A stretch of DNA of 64,000 bases from Leisingera thetidis. GTDB lineage: Bacteria; Pseudomonadota; Alphaproteobacteria; Rhodobacterales; Rhodobacteraceae. The notes beneath the pieces are model-generated. The model saw only the letters and a program-made list of their open reading frames with translations. It did not search any database and was not told the origin of the DNA. A program made the translations under genes and the position numbers. Below are positions 8,296 to 16,961 of the stretch, one piece after another. The stretch lies in NCBI RefSeq assembly GCF_025857195.1, contig NZ_CP109788.1, positions 1 to 64,000 of the forward strand. The letters are read 5' to 3'. Positions within the stretch are counted from its first letter, which is position 1. Each line of letters opens with the position of its first letter.

Positions 8296-9363
8296 ATGGC
8301 AAGGCTAGAGCTGGAACAGCTGAAGAAAAGCTACGGGGAAGTGGATGTCGTGGACGGCGTCTCGCTTGCCATCGAGGAAGGCGAGCTGGTGTCCCTGCTG
8401 GGGCCGTCGGGATGCGGCAAGACCACCATCCTGCGGATGGTGGCGGGGCTTTTGGAGCCCAGCGGCGGGCGCATCCGGGTGGCGGGGGAGGACATCACCC
8501 GCACGCCGGTGGCCAGGCGCGACATCGGGCTGGTGTTCCAGTCCTATGCGCTGTTCCCGCATATGACCGTTTTTGAAAATGTCGCCTTCGGCCTGCGCCG
8601 CCGCGGTGAGCGCGGCGCCACCCTCGCCGACCGGGTGACCGAGGCGCTCGGCATGGTGCGGCTGGACCATCTGGCGGACCGCTTCCCGCGCCAGCTGTCG
8701 GGCGGCCAGCAGCAGCGCGTTGCCCTGGCCCGCGCCATTGCGCCGCGCCCGCGGCTGCTGCTGTTTGACGAGCCGCTCTCGAATCTCGATGCGCAGCTGC
8801 GCGACCGCATGCAGATCGAGCTGAAGCAGCTGCAGAAGGAACTGGGCATCACCAGCGTCTTCGTCACCCACGACCAGTCCGAGGCGATGTCGATCTCCGA
8901 CCGCATCTGCATCCTGGCGCAGGGCCGTATCCAGCAGTTCTCGAGCCCCGAGGCGATCTACCGCGAGCCGGCCAACGCTTTTGTCGCCACCTTCATCGGC
9001 CGCTCCAACCGCTATGCCGGGCCGCTGCGGGACGGCGCCATCGCCATCGGCGGCGGGCTGGCGCTGCCGGTGCGGCCGGGCGCGGCGGCGCCGGGCGCCG
9101 AGGTCGAGGCGGTGATCCGCCATGAGGACATCGGCGTGCTGCCGCCGGGTGCCGATGGCGGCCTGCACGGCCGGGTGCGGCTGCGCTCCTTCATCGGCTC
9201 GCGGGTCCAGTATGTGGCCGATCTCGCCCCCGGGGTGGAGATTGTGGCCGAGGTCGATGCCGGCGGCCCCTCGGGCGGATTTGAGCCGGGCCAGGAGGTT
9301 GCGCTGCAGATCGACATGGACCGCGCCTTTGTCGCGCCGGTGGCCGCCGGAGCGGGCGCATGA
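8296..9363 (+). CDS. ABC transporter ATPase, PotA-like
   Basis: A 355-residue ATPase that energises the importer. Walker A GPSGCGKTT is at 36-44, signature LSGGQQQR at 134-141 and Walker B LLLFDEP at 154-160, followed by an H-loop in FVTHDQSEAM. A C-terminal TOBE-type domain occupies about 270-350, as in spermidine/putrescine and Fe3+ importers. The TGA overlaps the start of the first permease gene (ATGA). It is probably co-transcribed with 7175-8218 and the two permeases. Confidence 0.93.
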   Translation: MARLELEQLKKSYGEVDVVDGVSLAIEEGELVSLLGPSGCGKTTILRMVAGLLEPSGGRIRVAGEDITRTPVARRDIGLVFQSYALFPHMTVFENVAFGLRRRGERGATLADRVTEALGMVRLDHLADRFPRQLSGGQQQRVALARAIAPRPRLLLFDEPLSNLDAQLRDRMQIELKQLQKELGITSVFVTHDQSEAMSISDRICILAQGRIQQFSSPEAIYREPANAFVATFIGRSNRYAGPLRDGAIAIGGGLALPVRPGAAAPGAEVEAVIRHEDIGVLPPGADGGLHGRVRLRSFIGSRVQYVADLAPGVEIVAEVDAGGPSGGFEPGQEVALQIDMDRAFVAPVAAGAGA

Positions 9364-10211
9364 GCGGGCCGTTCAAAGGGGTCGGGCTGGCCTCGCCGCT
9401 GCTGCTGGTGCTGCTCGGGCTGTTCCTTGCGCCGGTGCTGCTGATGCTGCCGCAGAGCCTGCATGAATACATTCCCGGCACCGGCACCTCCGATGCCTGG
9501 ACGCTCCAGAACTACACCCGCCTGCTGACCGACGACTATTACCGCGAGATCATCGGGCGCACCCTGTGGATGGGATCGCTGGTCACCTTCCTGTGCTTCC
9601 TGCTGGGCTACCCCTTGGCCTATTTCATGGCCCGCACCACGCCGGCCTGGCGGGCGGCGGCGACGCTGCTGGTGATCTTCCCGCTGTTTCTGAACCTGGT
9701 GGTGCGCTCCTTCGGCTGGATCACCCTGCTGGCCAACCGCGGCGTGGTGAACAATCTGCTGATGGACATCGGCCTGATCGACAGCCCGATCAAGATGCTG
9801 TTCAACATGACCGGCCTGGTGATCGGCCTCACCCATATCTACCTGCCGTTCATGGTGCTGATGCTGCTGACCGCGATCCAGAACGTGCCGCGCGATGTCG
9901 AGCAGGCCGCCGCCACGCTGGCCGCCAGCAAGCTGCGGATCTTCTTCACCATCACCCTGCCGCTCACCGCGCCGGGCATTCTTGCGGGCTCGATCCTGGT
10001 CTTCGTGCTGACCATCAGCGCGCTGGTCACGCCGCGCCTGCTGGGCGGCCCCGCCTACAAGGTGATGGCAACCCTGATCTACGACGAATTCATGCAAAAG
10101 CTGGACTGGCCCTCGGGCACCTCCTTTGCCTTCATCCTCACGGCGATCACCCTGCTGATCATCTGGGGCGCCGGGCGCGTGGCCCGCAAATGGTCGGGGG
10201 GGCTGGCATGA
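9360..10211 (+). CDS. ABC transporter permease, PotB-like
   Basis: A 283-residue inner-membrane permease with about six hydrophobic helices. The EAA loop region (DVEQAAATLAASKLRIFFTITLPLTAPGILAG) contacts the ATPase. It overlaps the ATPase gene upstream and the second permease gene downstream by 4 bp each, showing a tightly coupled operon. The order binding protein, ATPase, permease B, permease C is typical of polyamine-type importers. Confidence 0.92.
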   Translation: MSGPFKGVGLASPLLLVLLGLFLAPVLLMLPQSLHEYIPGTGTSDAWTLQNYTRLLTDDYYREIIGRTLWMGSLVTFLCFLLGYPLAYFMARTTPAWRAAATLLVIFPLFLNLVVRSFGWITLLANRGVVNNLLMDIGLIDSPIKMLFNMTGLVIGLTHIYLPFMVLMLLTAIQNVPRDVEQAAATLAASKLRIFFTITLPLTAPGILAGSILVFVLTISALVTPRLLGGPAYKVMATLIYDEFMQKLDWPSGTSFAFILTAITLLIIWGAGRVARKWSGGLA

Positions 10212-10996
10212 GCACGCGCACGCCAATCCTGCTGACCGCCACCGCCGCCGCCGTGCTGGTGTTCCTGCAGCTGCCGGTGATCGTGGTCGCGCTCAGCTCC
10301 TTCACCGAGACCTCCTATCTCACCTTCCCGCCGCAAGGCTTCACCCTGCGCTGGTTCGGCGCGGTGCTGACGGACCCGGACTGGCTGTCGGCGATCGGCT
10401 TCAGCCTTGGGCTGGCGCTGCTGGCAACGCTGACGTCGATGGTGCTGGGCACCGCCGCGGCCTATGCGATCAACCGCCGCCTGCTGCCGGGCTCGGATGC
10501 GATCGCGTCTTTCCTGATGGCGCCGCTGGTGTTCCCGGCGGTGGTGATCGGGGTCGCCCTGCTGCAGTTCTACGCCCATCTCGGCTGGCGCGGCAACTTC
10601 CTCGCCCTTGTCGCAAGCCACGTGGTGCTGACCTCGCCCTATGTGGTGCGCGCCTGCCTGTCGAGCCTCGCAGGCGTCAGCGTCGACCTCGAGGAAGCCG
10701 CGGGCACGCTGGGCGCGGGCGGCTTCACCGCCTTCCGGCTGGTCACCCTGCCGCTGCTCAAGCCCGGGCTGGTCGCGGGCGGGTTCTTCTCCTTCATCAC
10801 CTCGCTCGACAACGTGCCGGTGACGATCTTCCTGCTCGGCCCGGGCCAAAGCACCCTGCCGGTCAAGATCTTCACCGCCATCGACCAGGGCGGCGTCGAT
10901 CCGGGGCTGGCGGCCATCTCCACCATCCTGATCCTGCTCACCGGGGCCGCGCTGGCCATCGCCGAGCGCTGGGTCGGCTTCTCGCGCTTCGTCTGA
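10208..10996 (+). CDS. ABC transporter permease, PotC-like
   Basis: A 262-residue second permease. The start is the ATG in the ATGA overlap with the previous gene, giving MSTRTPILLTATAAAVLVFLQ. About six transmembrane helices and the EAA motif (DLEEAAGTLGAGGFTAFRLVTLPLLKPGLVAG) are visible. The frame is open far upstream, but those residues are a shadow of the first permease. With that permease it forms the membrane channel. Confidence 0.92.
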   Translation: MSTRTPILLTATAAAVLVFLQLPVIVVALSSFTETSYLTFPPQGFTLRWFGAVLTDPDWLSAIGFSLGLALLATLTSMVLGTAAAYAINRRLLPGSDAIASFLMAPLVFPAVVIGVALLQFYAHLGWRGNFLALVASHVVLTSPYVVRACLSSLAGVSVDLEEAAGTLGAGGFTAFRLVTLPLLKPGLVAGGFFSFITSLDNVPVTIFLLGPGQSTLPVKIFTAIDQGGVDPGLAAISTILILLTGAALAIAERWVGFSRFV

Positions 10997-11010
10997 CGGG
11001 AGTTCCCAAA

Positions 11011-11850
11011 ATGTCATTCACCTCGAAAGGCTTCCCGCTTTTCCTCACCTTCGACTTTGATGCGGAAACCCTGTGGACCGCGCGCGACAAGGCCAACGCG
11101 GACCGCCCCATCGTGATGTCCCAGGGCCGATACGGCTGGAAACGCGGCGTCTGGCGGGTGCTTGACCTGCTGCGCAAATACGAGATCCGCTGCACCTTCT
11201 TCGTGCCCGGGCTGGTGGTCGAGGCGCATCCCCGGATCATGGAGGCGATCCTGGAGGGCGGCCACGAGATCGCCCATCATTCGCACACCCACACCTGGAT
11301 CACCCAGCTGTCGCTGGAGCAGGAACGGGAGGAGATGGAAAAGGGGATCGAGGCGATCCAAAAGGCTGCCGGCTACCGGCCGCGCGGCTGGCGTTCGCCC
11401 GCGGCCGAGTTCAGCGCCCACACGCTGGGCCTGATCCAGGAATACGGTTTCGACTATTCCTCGAACTTCTTCGACGATGACGAGCCCTACCTGCTGGAAA
11501 TCGGCGGCCAGCGCACCGGCATCGTCGAGCTGCCGTTCCGCTGGGTGCTGGATGATGCGCCCTTCTTCCACTATTCGATCACCCTGCCGGGGCGGACCAT
11601 GCAGGCGCCGTCGGCGCTGCTGGAGGCCTGGAAGCTGGAATTCGACATGCTGCGGGCCGAGGACCGGATGATGATGATCGGCATGCATCCGCAGATCATC
11701 GGCCAGCCCTCGCGGCTGTGGGTGCTCGACCAGTTCCTGGCCTATGTGCGGCAGCATTCCAGCGTCTGGACCGGGCGCTGCGACGAGATGACGGACGAGA
11801 TCCGCGGCGTGCTGCTGGATGCCGCCGCCGCCGGGGAGGCCGGGGCATGA
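11011..11850 (+). CDS. Polysaccharide-deacetylase-fold (NodB/PuuE-like) hydrolase
   Basis: A 279-residue carbohydrate-esterase-4-fold enzyme. The first motif is TFDFDAE (13-19) instead of TFDDG. The metal-binding HSHTH gives the H-x3-H pair H90/H94, and the Arg motif appears in RGWRSPAAEFS. These enzymes hydrolyse N-acyl or cyclic amide bonds with a divalent metal; relatives include allantoinase-like PuuE and peptidoglycan deacetylases. There is no signal peptide, so it is cytosolic and probably acts on the imported compound. It begins 14 bp after the permease gene and overlaps the next gene by 4 bp. A paralogue sits in another importer operon at 37658-38575. Confidence 0.87.
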   Translation: MSFTSKGFPLFLTFDFDAETLWTARDKANADRPIVMSQGRYGWKRGVWRVLDLLRKYEIRCTFFVPGLVVEAHPRIMEAILEGGHEIAHHSHTHTWITQLSLEQEREEMEKGIEAIQKAAGYRPRGWRSPAAEFSAHTLGLIQEYGFDYSSNFFDDDEPYLLEIGGQRTGIVELPFRWVLDDAPFFHYSITLPGRTMQAPSALLEAWKLEFDMLRAEDRMMMIGMHPQIIGQPSRLWVLDQFLAYVRQHSSVWTGRCDEMTDEIRGVLLDAAAAGEAGA

Positions 11851-12584
11851 GCGGCCTGCTCAACGGCCGCCGCATCCTGATCGCCGGCGCCGCCAGCGGC
11901 ATCGGCCGCGAGACGCTGGCCCGCTTTGCCGCCGAGGGCGCCCGCCTGGCCGCCTTCGACCTGGAGGAAACCGCCCAGGACGGCGGTGTGGCGGTGTTCG
12001 GCGGCGACATCTCCGACCCCGCCGCCTGCCGCGCCGCCGCCGCGGGGGCCGCCGCCGCGCTTGGCGGGCTCGACGGGCTGGTGAATTGCGCCGGCATCGA
12101 CCTGGAATCCCCGGCCGGCGAAATGACCGCGGCAGACTGGGACCGGGTGATCGCGGTGAACCTGTCGGGCGCGATGTTCCTTGCCCAGGCGGCGCTGCCG
12201 CATCTGCGCGCCGCCGGCTCCGGCACCATCGTCAACGTCTCTTCCGCGGCCGGGCTGTCGCCGCTCAGCCACCGCACCGCCTATTGCGCCAGCAAGGCCG
12301 GCCTCAACATGTTCGGCAAATGCCTGGCGATGGAGCTGGGCCCCGAAGGCATCCGCGTCAATACGGTCTGCCCCGGCGCGGTCGACACGCCGCTGTTCCG
12401 CAGCTCCTACGAGGACTACCAGAACGCCGAGGAGCGGCTCTCCACCATCAAGGCCCGCTACGCGATGCACCGGGTGGCGGCACCGGCCGAGATCGCCGGC
12501 GCCATCCTGTATCTGACCGGGCCGGATTCGACCTATGTGACCGGCATCACCCTGGCGGTCGACGGCGGCCGGAGTTTCCATTGA
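11847..12584 (+). CDS. Short-chain dehydrogenase/reductase
   Basis: A 245-residue NAD(P)-dependent SDR. The cofactor motif is AGAASGIG (13-20), followed by NCAG (80-83), the catalytic Ser in NVSSAAG, and Y146-x3-K150 (YCASK). The end TGITLAVDGGRSFH is typical of classical SDRs. The start overlaps the previous stop (ATGA). It probably oxidises a hydroxyl on an intermediate of the imported substrate, but specificity is unknown. Confidence 0.9.
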   Translation: MSGLLNGRRILIAGAASGIGRETLARFAAEGARLAAFDLEETAQDGGVAVFGGDISDPAACRAAAAGAAAALGGLDGLVNCAGIDLESPAGEMTAADWDRVIAVNLSGAMFLAQAALPHLRAAGSGTIVNVSSAAGLSPLSHRTAYCASKAGLNMFGKCLAMELGPEGIRVNTVCPGAVDTPLFRSSYEDYQNAEERLSTIKARYAMHRVAAPAEIAGAILYLTGPDSTYVTGITLAVDGGRSFH

Positions 12585-13306
12585 GCGCGCGGGTTGCCCT
12601 GATCACTGGCGGCGCCGGCGGCATCGGCGCGGCGGCGGCGGCGCATCTTGCGGCACAGGGCTGCCGGGTGGCGGCCACCGACATCGACGCCGAAGCGCTT
12701 GCGCAGCTGCCCGAAGGCATCCTCGCCATCGCGGCGGACGGCACCGACCCCGCCGCCATGGCCGCCGCTCTTGCGCAGACCGAGGCGGAGCTGGGTCCGG
12801 TCGGCATCCTGTTCAACAACCTTGGCCAGAGCGCCCGGGAACAGGGCTCGCTGTTTGCAGAGTCCGAAGAGGCGACCTGGCGCTTCGTGCTGGAGATTTC
12901 GCTGGTTTCGGCCATGCGGATGGCCCGGCTGGCGGCACCGGGCATGCAGGCGCGCGGCTGGGGCCGGATCATCAACATGTCGAGCGACGCCGCGGTCTGC
13001 GGCGATGCGGGCCTGGCCGATTACGCGGCCGCCAAGATGGGCGTCATCGGCTTCACCCGCGCACTGGCGCGCGAACTGGCACCGCACGGGGTGACCGTCA
13101 ACGCGGTGGCGCCCGGCGCCATCCGCACCCGTGCGCATGACCGGCTTGCCCCCGAGGTGCTGGAGCGGATCAAGGCGGCGACCCCCGCCGGTTTTGTGGG
13201 CGCCCCCGAAGACGTGGCCGCCGCGGTCGGCTTCCTGGCCTCGGACGGGGCCAGGTTCGTGACTGGCCAGACGCTGCTGATCGACGGCGGCCGCTGGATG
13301 ATTTGA
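12581..13306 (+). CDS. Short-chain dehydrogenase/reductase with TTG start
   Basis: A second classical SDR, 241 residues, with TGGAGGIG near the N-terminus, NMSS (132-135) and Y148-x3-K152. The N-A-G position is altered to FNNLGQS, which may affect cofactor or substrate handling. The only plausible start is the TTG that overlaps the previous stop (TTGA), so translation is likely coupled. Two SDRs side by side suggest consecutive alcohol oxidations or an epimerisation through a ketone. Confidence 0.88.
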   Translation: MSARVALITGGAGGIGAAAAAHLAAQGCRVAATDIDAEALAQLPEGILAIAADGTDPAAMAAALAQTEAELGPVGILFNNLGQSAREQGSLFAESEEATWRFVLEISLVSAMRMARLAAPGMQARGWGRIINMSSDAAVCGDAGLADYAAAKMGVIGFTRALARELAPHGVTVNAVAPGAIRTRAHDRLAPEVLERIKAATPAGFVGAPEDVAAAVGFLASDGARFVTGQTLLIDGGRWMI

Positions 13307-13320
13307 AGGAGCTGGAACAG

Positions 13321-14718
13321 ATGACCGATCTTGCGGATCTGGGCGCGGTGGACCTCGCCCGCGGCTATCGCCGGAACCAATACTCGCCGGTGGAGGTGAT
13401 GCAGGCGGTGCTGGCCCGCACCGAGGCGCGGCGCGGTCTGAACGCATTCGTCAGCCTGCAGCCGGAGGCCGCACTGGAGGCCGCCCGCGCCGCCGAGGCG
13501 CTGCAGCAGAAAGGCGGCGACCTGCCGGCGCTGCACGGGCTGCCCTATTCGGTGAAGGATCTGACCCTCACCCGAGGCGTTGCAACCACCATGGGATCCA
13601 AGACCGCGGCGGATTTTGTCCCCGCGGAGGACGCGGTTGCCGTGGCCCGGGCCCGCGCCGCCGGGGCGATCCTGTTCGGCAAGACCACAACACCGGAGTT
13701 CGGCCACAAGATCCACACCTCGTCGCCGCTGTTCGGCCGCACCCTCAACCCGCATTCGCCGGAGGTGACTCCGGGCGGCTCCAGCGGCGGCGCGGCGGTG
13801 GCGCTGGCGTCGGGCATGGGGCCCATTGCGCTTGGCACCGACGGCGGCGGCTCTGTCCGCATCCCCTCGGCCTGCTGCGGCACCGTCGGGCTGAAACCGA
13901 CGCTCGGCAGCGTGCCCAACCTGCAGGCGGGCGACCTGTTTTCCAGCAACGTCCATGTGGCCCCCATGGCCCGCAACGTCGCCGACACGCGGCTGCTGTT
14001 CGATGTGATCCGCGGCTTTGACCGGCGCGACCCCTTCGGTCAGGCACAGATGCCCGCGCGGCGGCGCTGCCAGTCCCTGAAGGGCTTGCGGATCGCCTGG
14101 CTGCCGCAGGCGGGCAACCCGGTCGACCACGGCATCGCTGCGCTCAGCGCCAAGGCCATTGCGCAGCTTGAAAGCGAAGGCGCTGAGGTTGCGGAGATCG
14201 AACTCGATTTCGCCGCGCTGGAGCCGCATTTCATGGTGGTGCTCGAAACCCTGCTGGCCGCGCGCGCCGGGGCGGCGCTTGACAGCCGGCGCGCCGAGCT
14301 GGACCCGAGCCTGGTGGTGCATGTGGAAAACGGGCGCCGCCACAGCGCGCTCGACCTCGCCGCGGCCGGCGCCGCGCGCACCCGGGCCTTCCAGCAGGTG
14401 CAGGACGTCCTGGCCCGTTTCGATCTGATCGCTTCACCGACACTGTCGGCACCGCCGCTGCCGCACAGCCAGGATCCGCACGGTCCGGTTCCCATCAACG
14501 GCATTCCGGCCGGCCGGGTGCGGGCCTCCTGGTATCCCTACACCTTTGCCACCAACATGACCGGCCACCCGTCTGTCTCGATCCCGTGCGGCTGGGACCC
14601 TTCCGGCCTGCCCGCGGGTTTCCACATGACCGCCCCGTGGTACCAGGAGGATTTCCTGCTGGATGCCGCCGCCCTGGCCGAACAGGTCTTTGCCTTCGAT
14701 CTCTCGGCGGGACACTGA
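13321..14718 (+). CDS. Amidase-signature family amidase
   Basis: A 465-residue amidase-signature enzyme that hydrolyses a C-N amide bond in the cytosol. The Ser-cisSer-Lys triad is K79 (SVKD), S154 in PGGSSGG, and S178 in DGGGSVRIPS, with the normal 24-residue spacing between the serines. The ATG at 13321 is chosen for its GGAG site at 13308-13311; the TTG at 13303 is inside that leader. It follows the SDR genes by 14 bp. It may release ammonia or an amine from the imported substrate, in line with the deacetylase-fold enzyme of the same operon. Confidence 0.9.
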   Translation: MTDLADLGAVDLARGYRRNQYSPVEVMQAVLARTEARRGLNAFVSLQPEAALEAARAAEALQQKGGDLPALHGLPYSVKDLTLTRGVATTMGSKTAADFVPAEDAVAVARARAAGAILFGKTTTPEFGHKIHTSSPLFGRTLNPHSPEVTPGGSSGGAAVALASGMGPIALGTDGGGSVRIPSACCGTVGLKPTLGSVPNLQAGDLFSSNVHVAPMARNVADTRLLFDVIRGFDRRDPFGQAQMPARRRCQSLKGLRIAWLPQAGNPVDHGIAALSAKAIAQLESEGAEVAEIELDFAALEPHFMVVLETLLAARAGAALDSRRAELDPSLVVHVENGRRHSALDLAAAGAARTRAFQQVQDVLARFDLIASPTLSAPPLPHSQDPHGPVPINGIPAGRVRASWYPYTFATNMTGHPSVSIPCGWDPSGLPAGFHMTAPWYQEDFLLDAAALAEQVFAFDLSAGH

Positions 14719-14751
14719 GCCCGCCGCCCGGAATGTCCCAGGAGGATCCCC

Positions 14752-15855
14752 ATGCCCAACCCATCGATTCTGATTCTGCCCGGCGACGGCATCGGCCCCG
14801 AGGTCATGGCCGAGGTGCGCAAGATCATCGCCTGGTTCGGCGACAAGCGCGGCCTGCGGTTCGATGTGAGCGAGGATCTGGTCGGCGGCGCGGCTTATGA
14901 CAAGCACGGCAAGCCGCTGGCGGATGAGACCATGGCCAAGGCGCAGGAAGCCGACGCGGTGCTGCTCGGCGCCGTCGGCGGCCCGGCCTATGACGGCCTG
15001 GACTTCTCGGTGAAGCCCGAGCGCGGTCTGCTGCGCCTGCGCAAGGAGATGGACCTCTACTCCAACCTGCGCCCGGCGCAGTGCTTTGACGCGCTGGCGG
15101 ATTTCTCCTCGCTGAAGAAGGACATCGTCGCGGGCCTCGACATCATGATCGTGCGCGAACTGACCTCGGGCGTCTACTTCGGCGAGCCGCGCGGCATCTT
15201 CGAGGAAGGCAACGAGCGCGTCGGCATCAACACCCAGCGCTACACCGAGAGCGAGATCGAGCGTGCCGCCCGGTCGGCCTTCGAGCTGGCGATGCGCCGG
15301 GGCAAGAAGGTCTGCTCGATGGAGAAGGCCAACGTGATGGAATCCGGCATCCTGTGGCGCGAGGTGGTGACCCGCGTCGGCAAGGACTACCCCGAGGTCG
15401 AGCTGAGCCACATGTATGCCGACAACGGTGCGATGCAGCTGGTGCGCGCGCCCAAGCAGTTCGACGTCATTCTGACCGACAACCTGTTCGGCGACATCCT
15501 GTCCGACTGCGCCGCGATGCTGACCGGCAGCTTGGGGATGCTGCCCTCCGCAAGCCTGGGCGCGCCGATGGCAAACGGCCGCCCCAAGGCGCTTTATGAG
15601 CCGGTGCACGGCTCCGCCCCCGACATCGCGGGCCAGGGCAAGGCCAACCCGATCGCCTGCATCCTGAGCTTTGCGATGGCGCTGCGCTACAGCTTCGATC
15701 AGGGCGCGGAGGCCGGCAGGCTGGAGACCGCGGTGGAGAAGGTGCTGGCCGACGGCGTGCGCACCGCAGACCTCTTGGCCAGCGAGGGGGTTGAGCCTGT
15801 TTCCACCAGCCGGATGGGCGACGCGGTGATTGCCGCGCTGGACGCAAGCCTCTGA
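14752..15855 (+). CDS. leuB: 3-isopropylmalate dehydrogenase paralogue
   Basis: A 367-residue beta-decarboxylating dehydrogenase, very close to chromosomal LeuB of the Roseobacter group in length and motifs. It has [51 protein letters not shown] and the NAD-type [14 protein letters not shown]. LeuB oxidises and decarboxylates (2R,3S)-3-isopropylmalate. Here it ends a catabolic gene run instead of sitting with leuCD, so it may act on another 2-hydroxy-3-carboxy acid or be a redundant copy. AGGAGG 6 bases before the ATG supports the start; the spacer to the amidase is 33 bp. Confidence 0.88.
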   Translation: MPNPSILILPGDGIGPEVMAEVRKIIAWFGDKRGLRFDVSEDLVGGAAYDKHGKPLADETMAKAQEADAVLLGAVGGPAYDGLDFSVKPERGLLRLRKEMDLYSNLRPAQCFDALADFSSLKKDIVAGLDIMIVRELTSGVYFGEPRGIFEEGNERVGINTQRYTESEIERAARSAFELAMRRGKKVCSMEKANVMESGILWREVVTRVGKDYPEVELSHMYADNGAMQLVRAPKQFDVILTDNLFGDILSDCAAMLTGSLGMLPSASLGAPMANGRPKALYEPVHGSAPDIAGQGKANPIACILSFAMALRYSFDQGAEAGRLETAVEKVLADGVRTADLLASEGVEPVSTSRMGDAVIAALDASL

Positions 15856-15913
15856 AGGTCGGGCACGGCATGCGGGCGAAATGGACCGGGCGGCTTCCTT
15901 GGCTCGCCAGGGT

Positions 15914-16396
15914 TCAATTGCCCTGGCCCGGCGGCAAGTAGGCCTGCACGTTTTTCAGGCTGCGCAGCACAAAGCTGGAGCGCGTGTGGCGTATCCCCGG
16001 GACCCGGTAGAGTTTGCGCCGCAGGAATTCCTCGTAGCCGCGGGTGCCGTTAACGGCCACCTTGATGAGATAGTCGTATTCGCCGGTGGTCAGATGCACC
16101 TCCAGCACTTCGGGGATCCGTTCCATCGTTGTTCCGAAGGCTTCCAGAATCTCGTCATCATGCCGGTCCAGCACCACTTCGATCATCACAACCTCCGGCG
16201 CCCCAAGCTTTTCCTGATCCAGGATGGCGCGGTAGCCGCTGATCACCCCCTCATTCTCCAACCGCCGTACCCGTTGCCAGCAGGGGCTGGGAGAAAGCCC
16301 GATTTTCTGGGCCAGCTGAGAATTCGAGATGCGCCCGTCCTCGGCCAGGGCTTGAAGGATCTTGCGGTCGAACTGGTCGAAATCGTTTTCCGCCAC
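15914..16396 (-). CDS. Lrp/AsnC-family transcriptional regulator
   Basis: A 160-residue regulator with the N-terminal helix-turn-helix (FDRKILQALAEDGRISNSQLAQKIGLSPSPCWQRVRRLE) and a RAM ligand-binding domain (EVHLTTGEYDYLIKVAVNG). Lrp/AsnC proteins form octamers and sense amino acids. It converges on leuB and is divergent from the small gene at 16522. It could control that gene, itself, or the adjacent operon. No terminator of note was seen in the 58-bp gap to leuB. Confidence 0.92.
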   Translation of the reverse strand: MAENDFDQFDRKILQALAEDGRISNSQLAQKIGLSPSPCWQRVRRLENEGVISGYRAILDQEKLGAPEVVMIEVVLDRHDDEILEAFGTTMERIPEVLEVHLTTGEYDYLIKVAVNGTRGYEEFLRRKLYRVPGIRHTRSSFVLRSLKNVQAYLPPGQGN

Positions 16397-16521
16397 AGAA
16401 GATGCTTTCGCAGAATGGAGAACTTGAGAAAGAATACGCGCTGTAAATCAGCAATTGCAAGGCAAAGAAAAAGAAAGTTTCCCTGCATGCGGGATATGTT
16501 TCTGTCAATGGAAGGCGGAAG

Positions 16522-16830
16522 ATGATGAACGGAAATTTCTATTGCACAGATCCGATGAATACGGCCTGCAGGATGCTGGACCTGGCGCGCCGCATGGGGC
16601 TGGAGTTTGAAACGCTGCAATTCGAGCGGCGGGACGAGGCCTGCTTCGCGCTTCAGTTTGCATTGTCCGAGCAGGGAACACAGCGCGCTGCCAGCTTTGA
16701 GCAGCGGATCAGGATGTTCGAAGGCTGGGCCGGCGGGCCCGGCATCGAGCCCTCTGCCGGCAGCGCCGGGGACAGCTGTGAGTTCAAGCAGGTCCGCGCA
16801 ACGGATCAAAGGATCCGGGGGATCATTTGA
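16522..16830 (+). CDS. Small hypothetical protein, possibly ACT-like
   Basis: A 102-residue protein preceded by a GGAAGGCGGAAG ribosome site. The order of predicted elements (FYCTDPMNTACRMLDLARRMGLEFETLQFER, then ACFALQFALSE, then AASFEQRIRMFEG) resembles the beta-alpha-beta-beta-alpha layout of an ACT domain, as in small acetolactate synthase subunits. This is only a pattern impression. It is divergent from the Lrp gene (125-bp spacer), which fits an amino-acid-linked role. The C-terminal 35 residues look disordered. Confidence 0.55.
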   Translation: MMNGNFYCTDPMNTACRMLDLARRMGLEFETLQFERRDEACFALQFALSEQGTQRAASFEQRIRMFEGWAGGPGIEPSAGSAGDSCEFKQVRATDQRIRGII

Positions 16831-16961
16831 ATGCGCAGAACGCGCTGGCCAATTCCGGCACCGTTCCGGAAACTGAGGCACGAGCCGCGTAGCCAACTGA
16901 AATCAGCCTCCGGCCAACCCGGCGCGGTTCAGAGCGGTGCCAGCCTCAGCCGCTGCAGACT

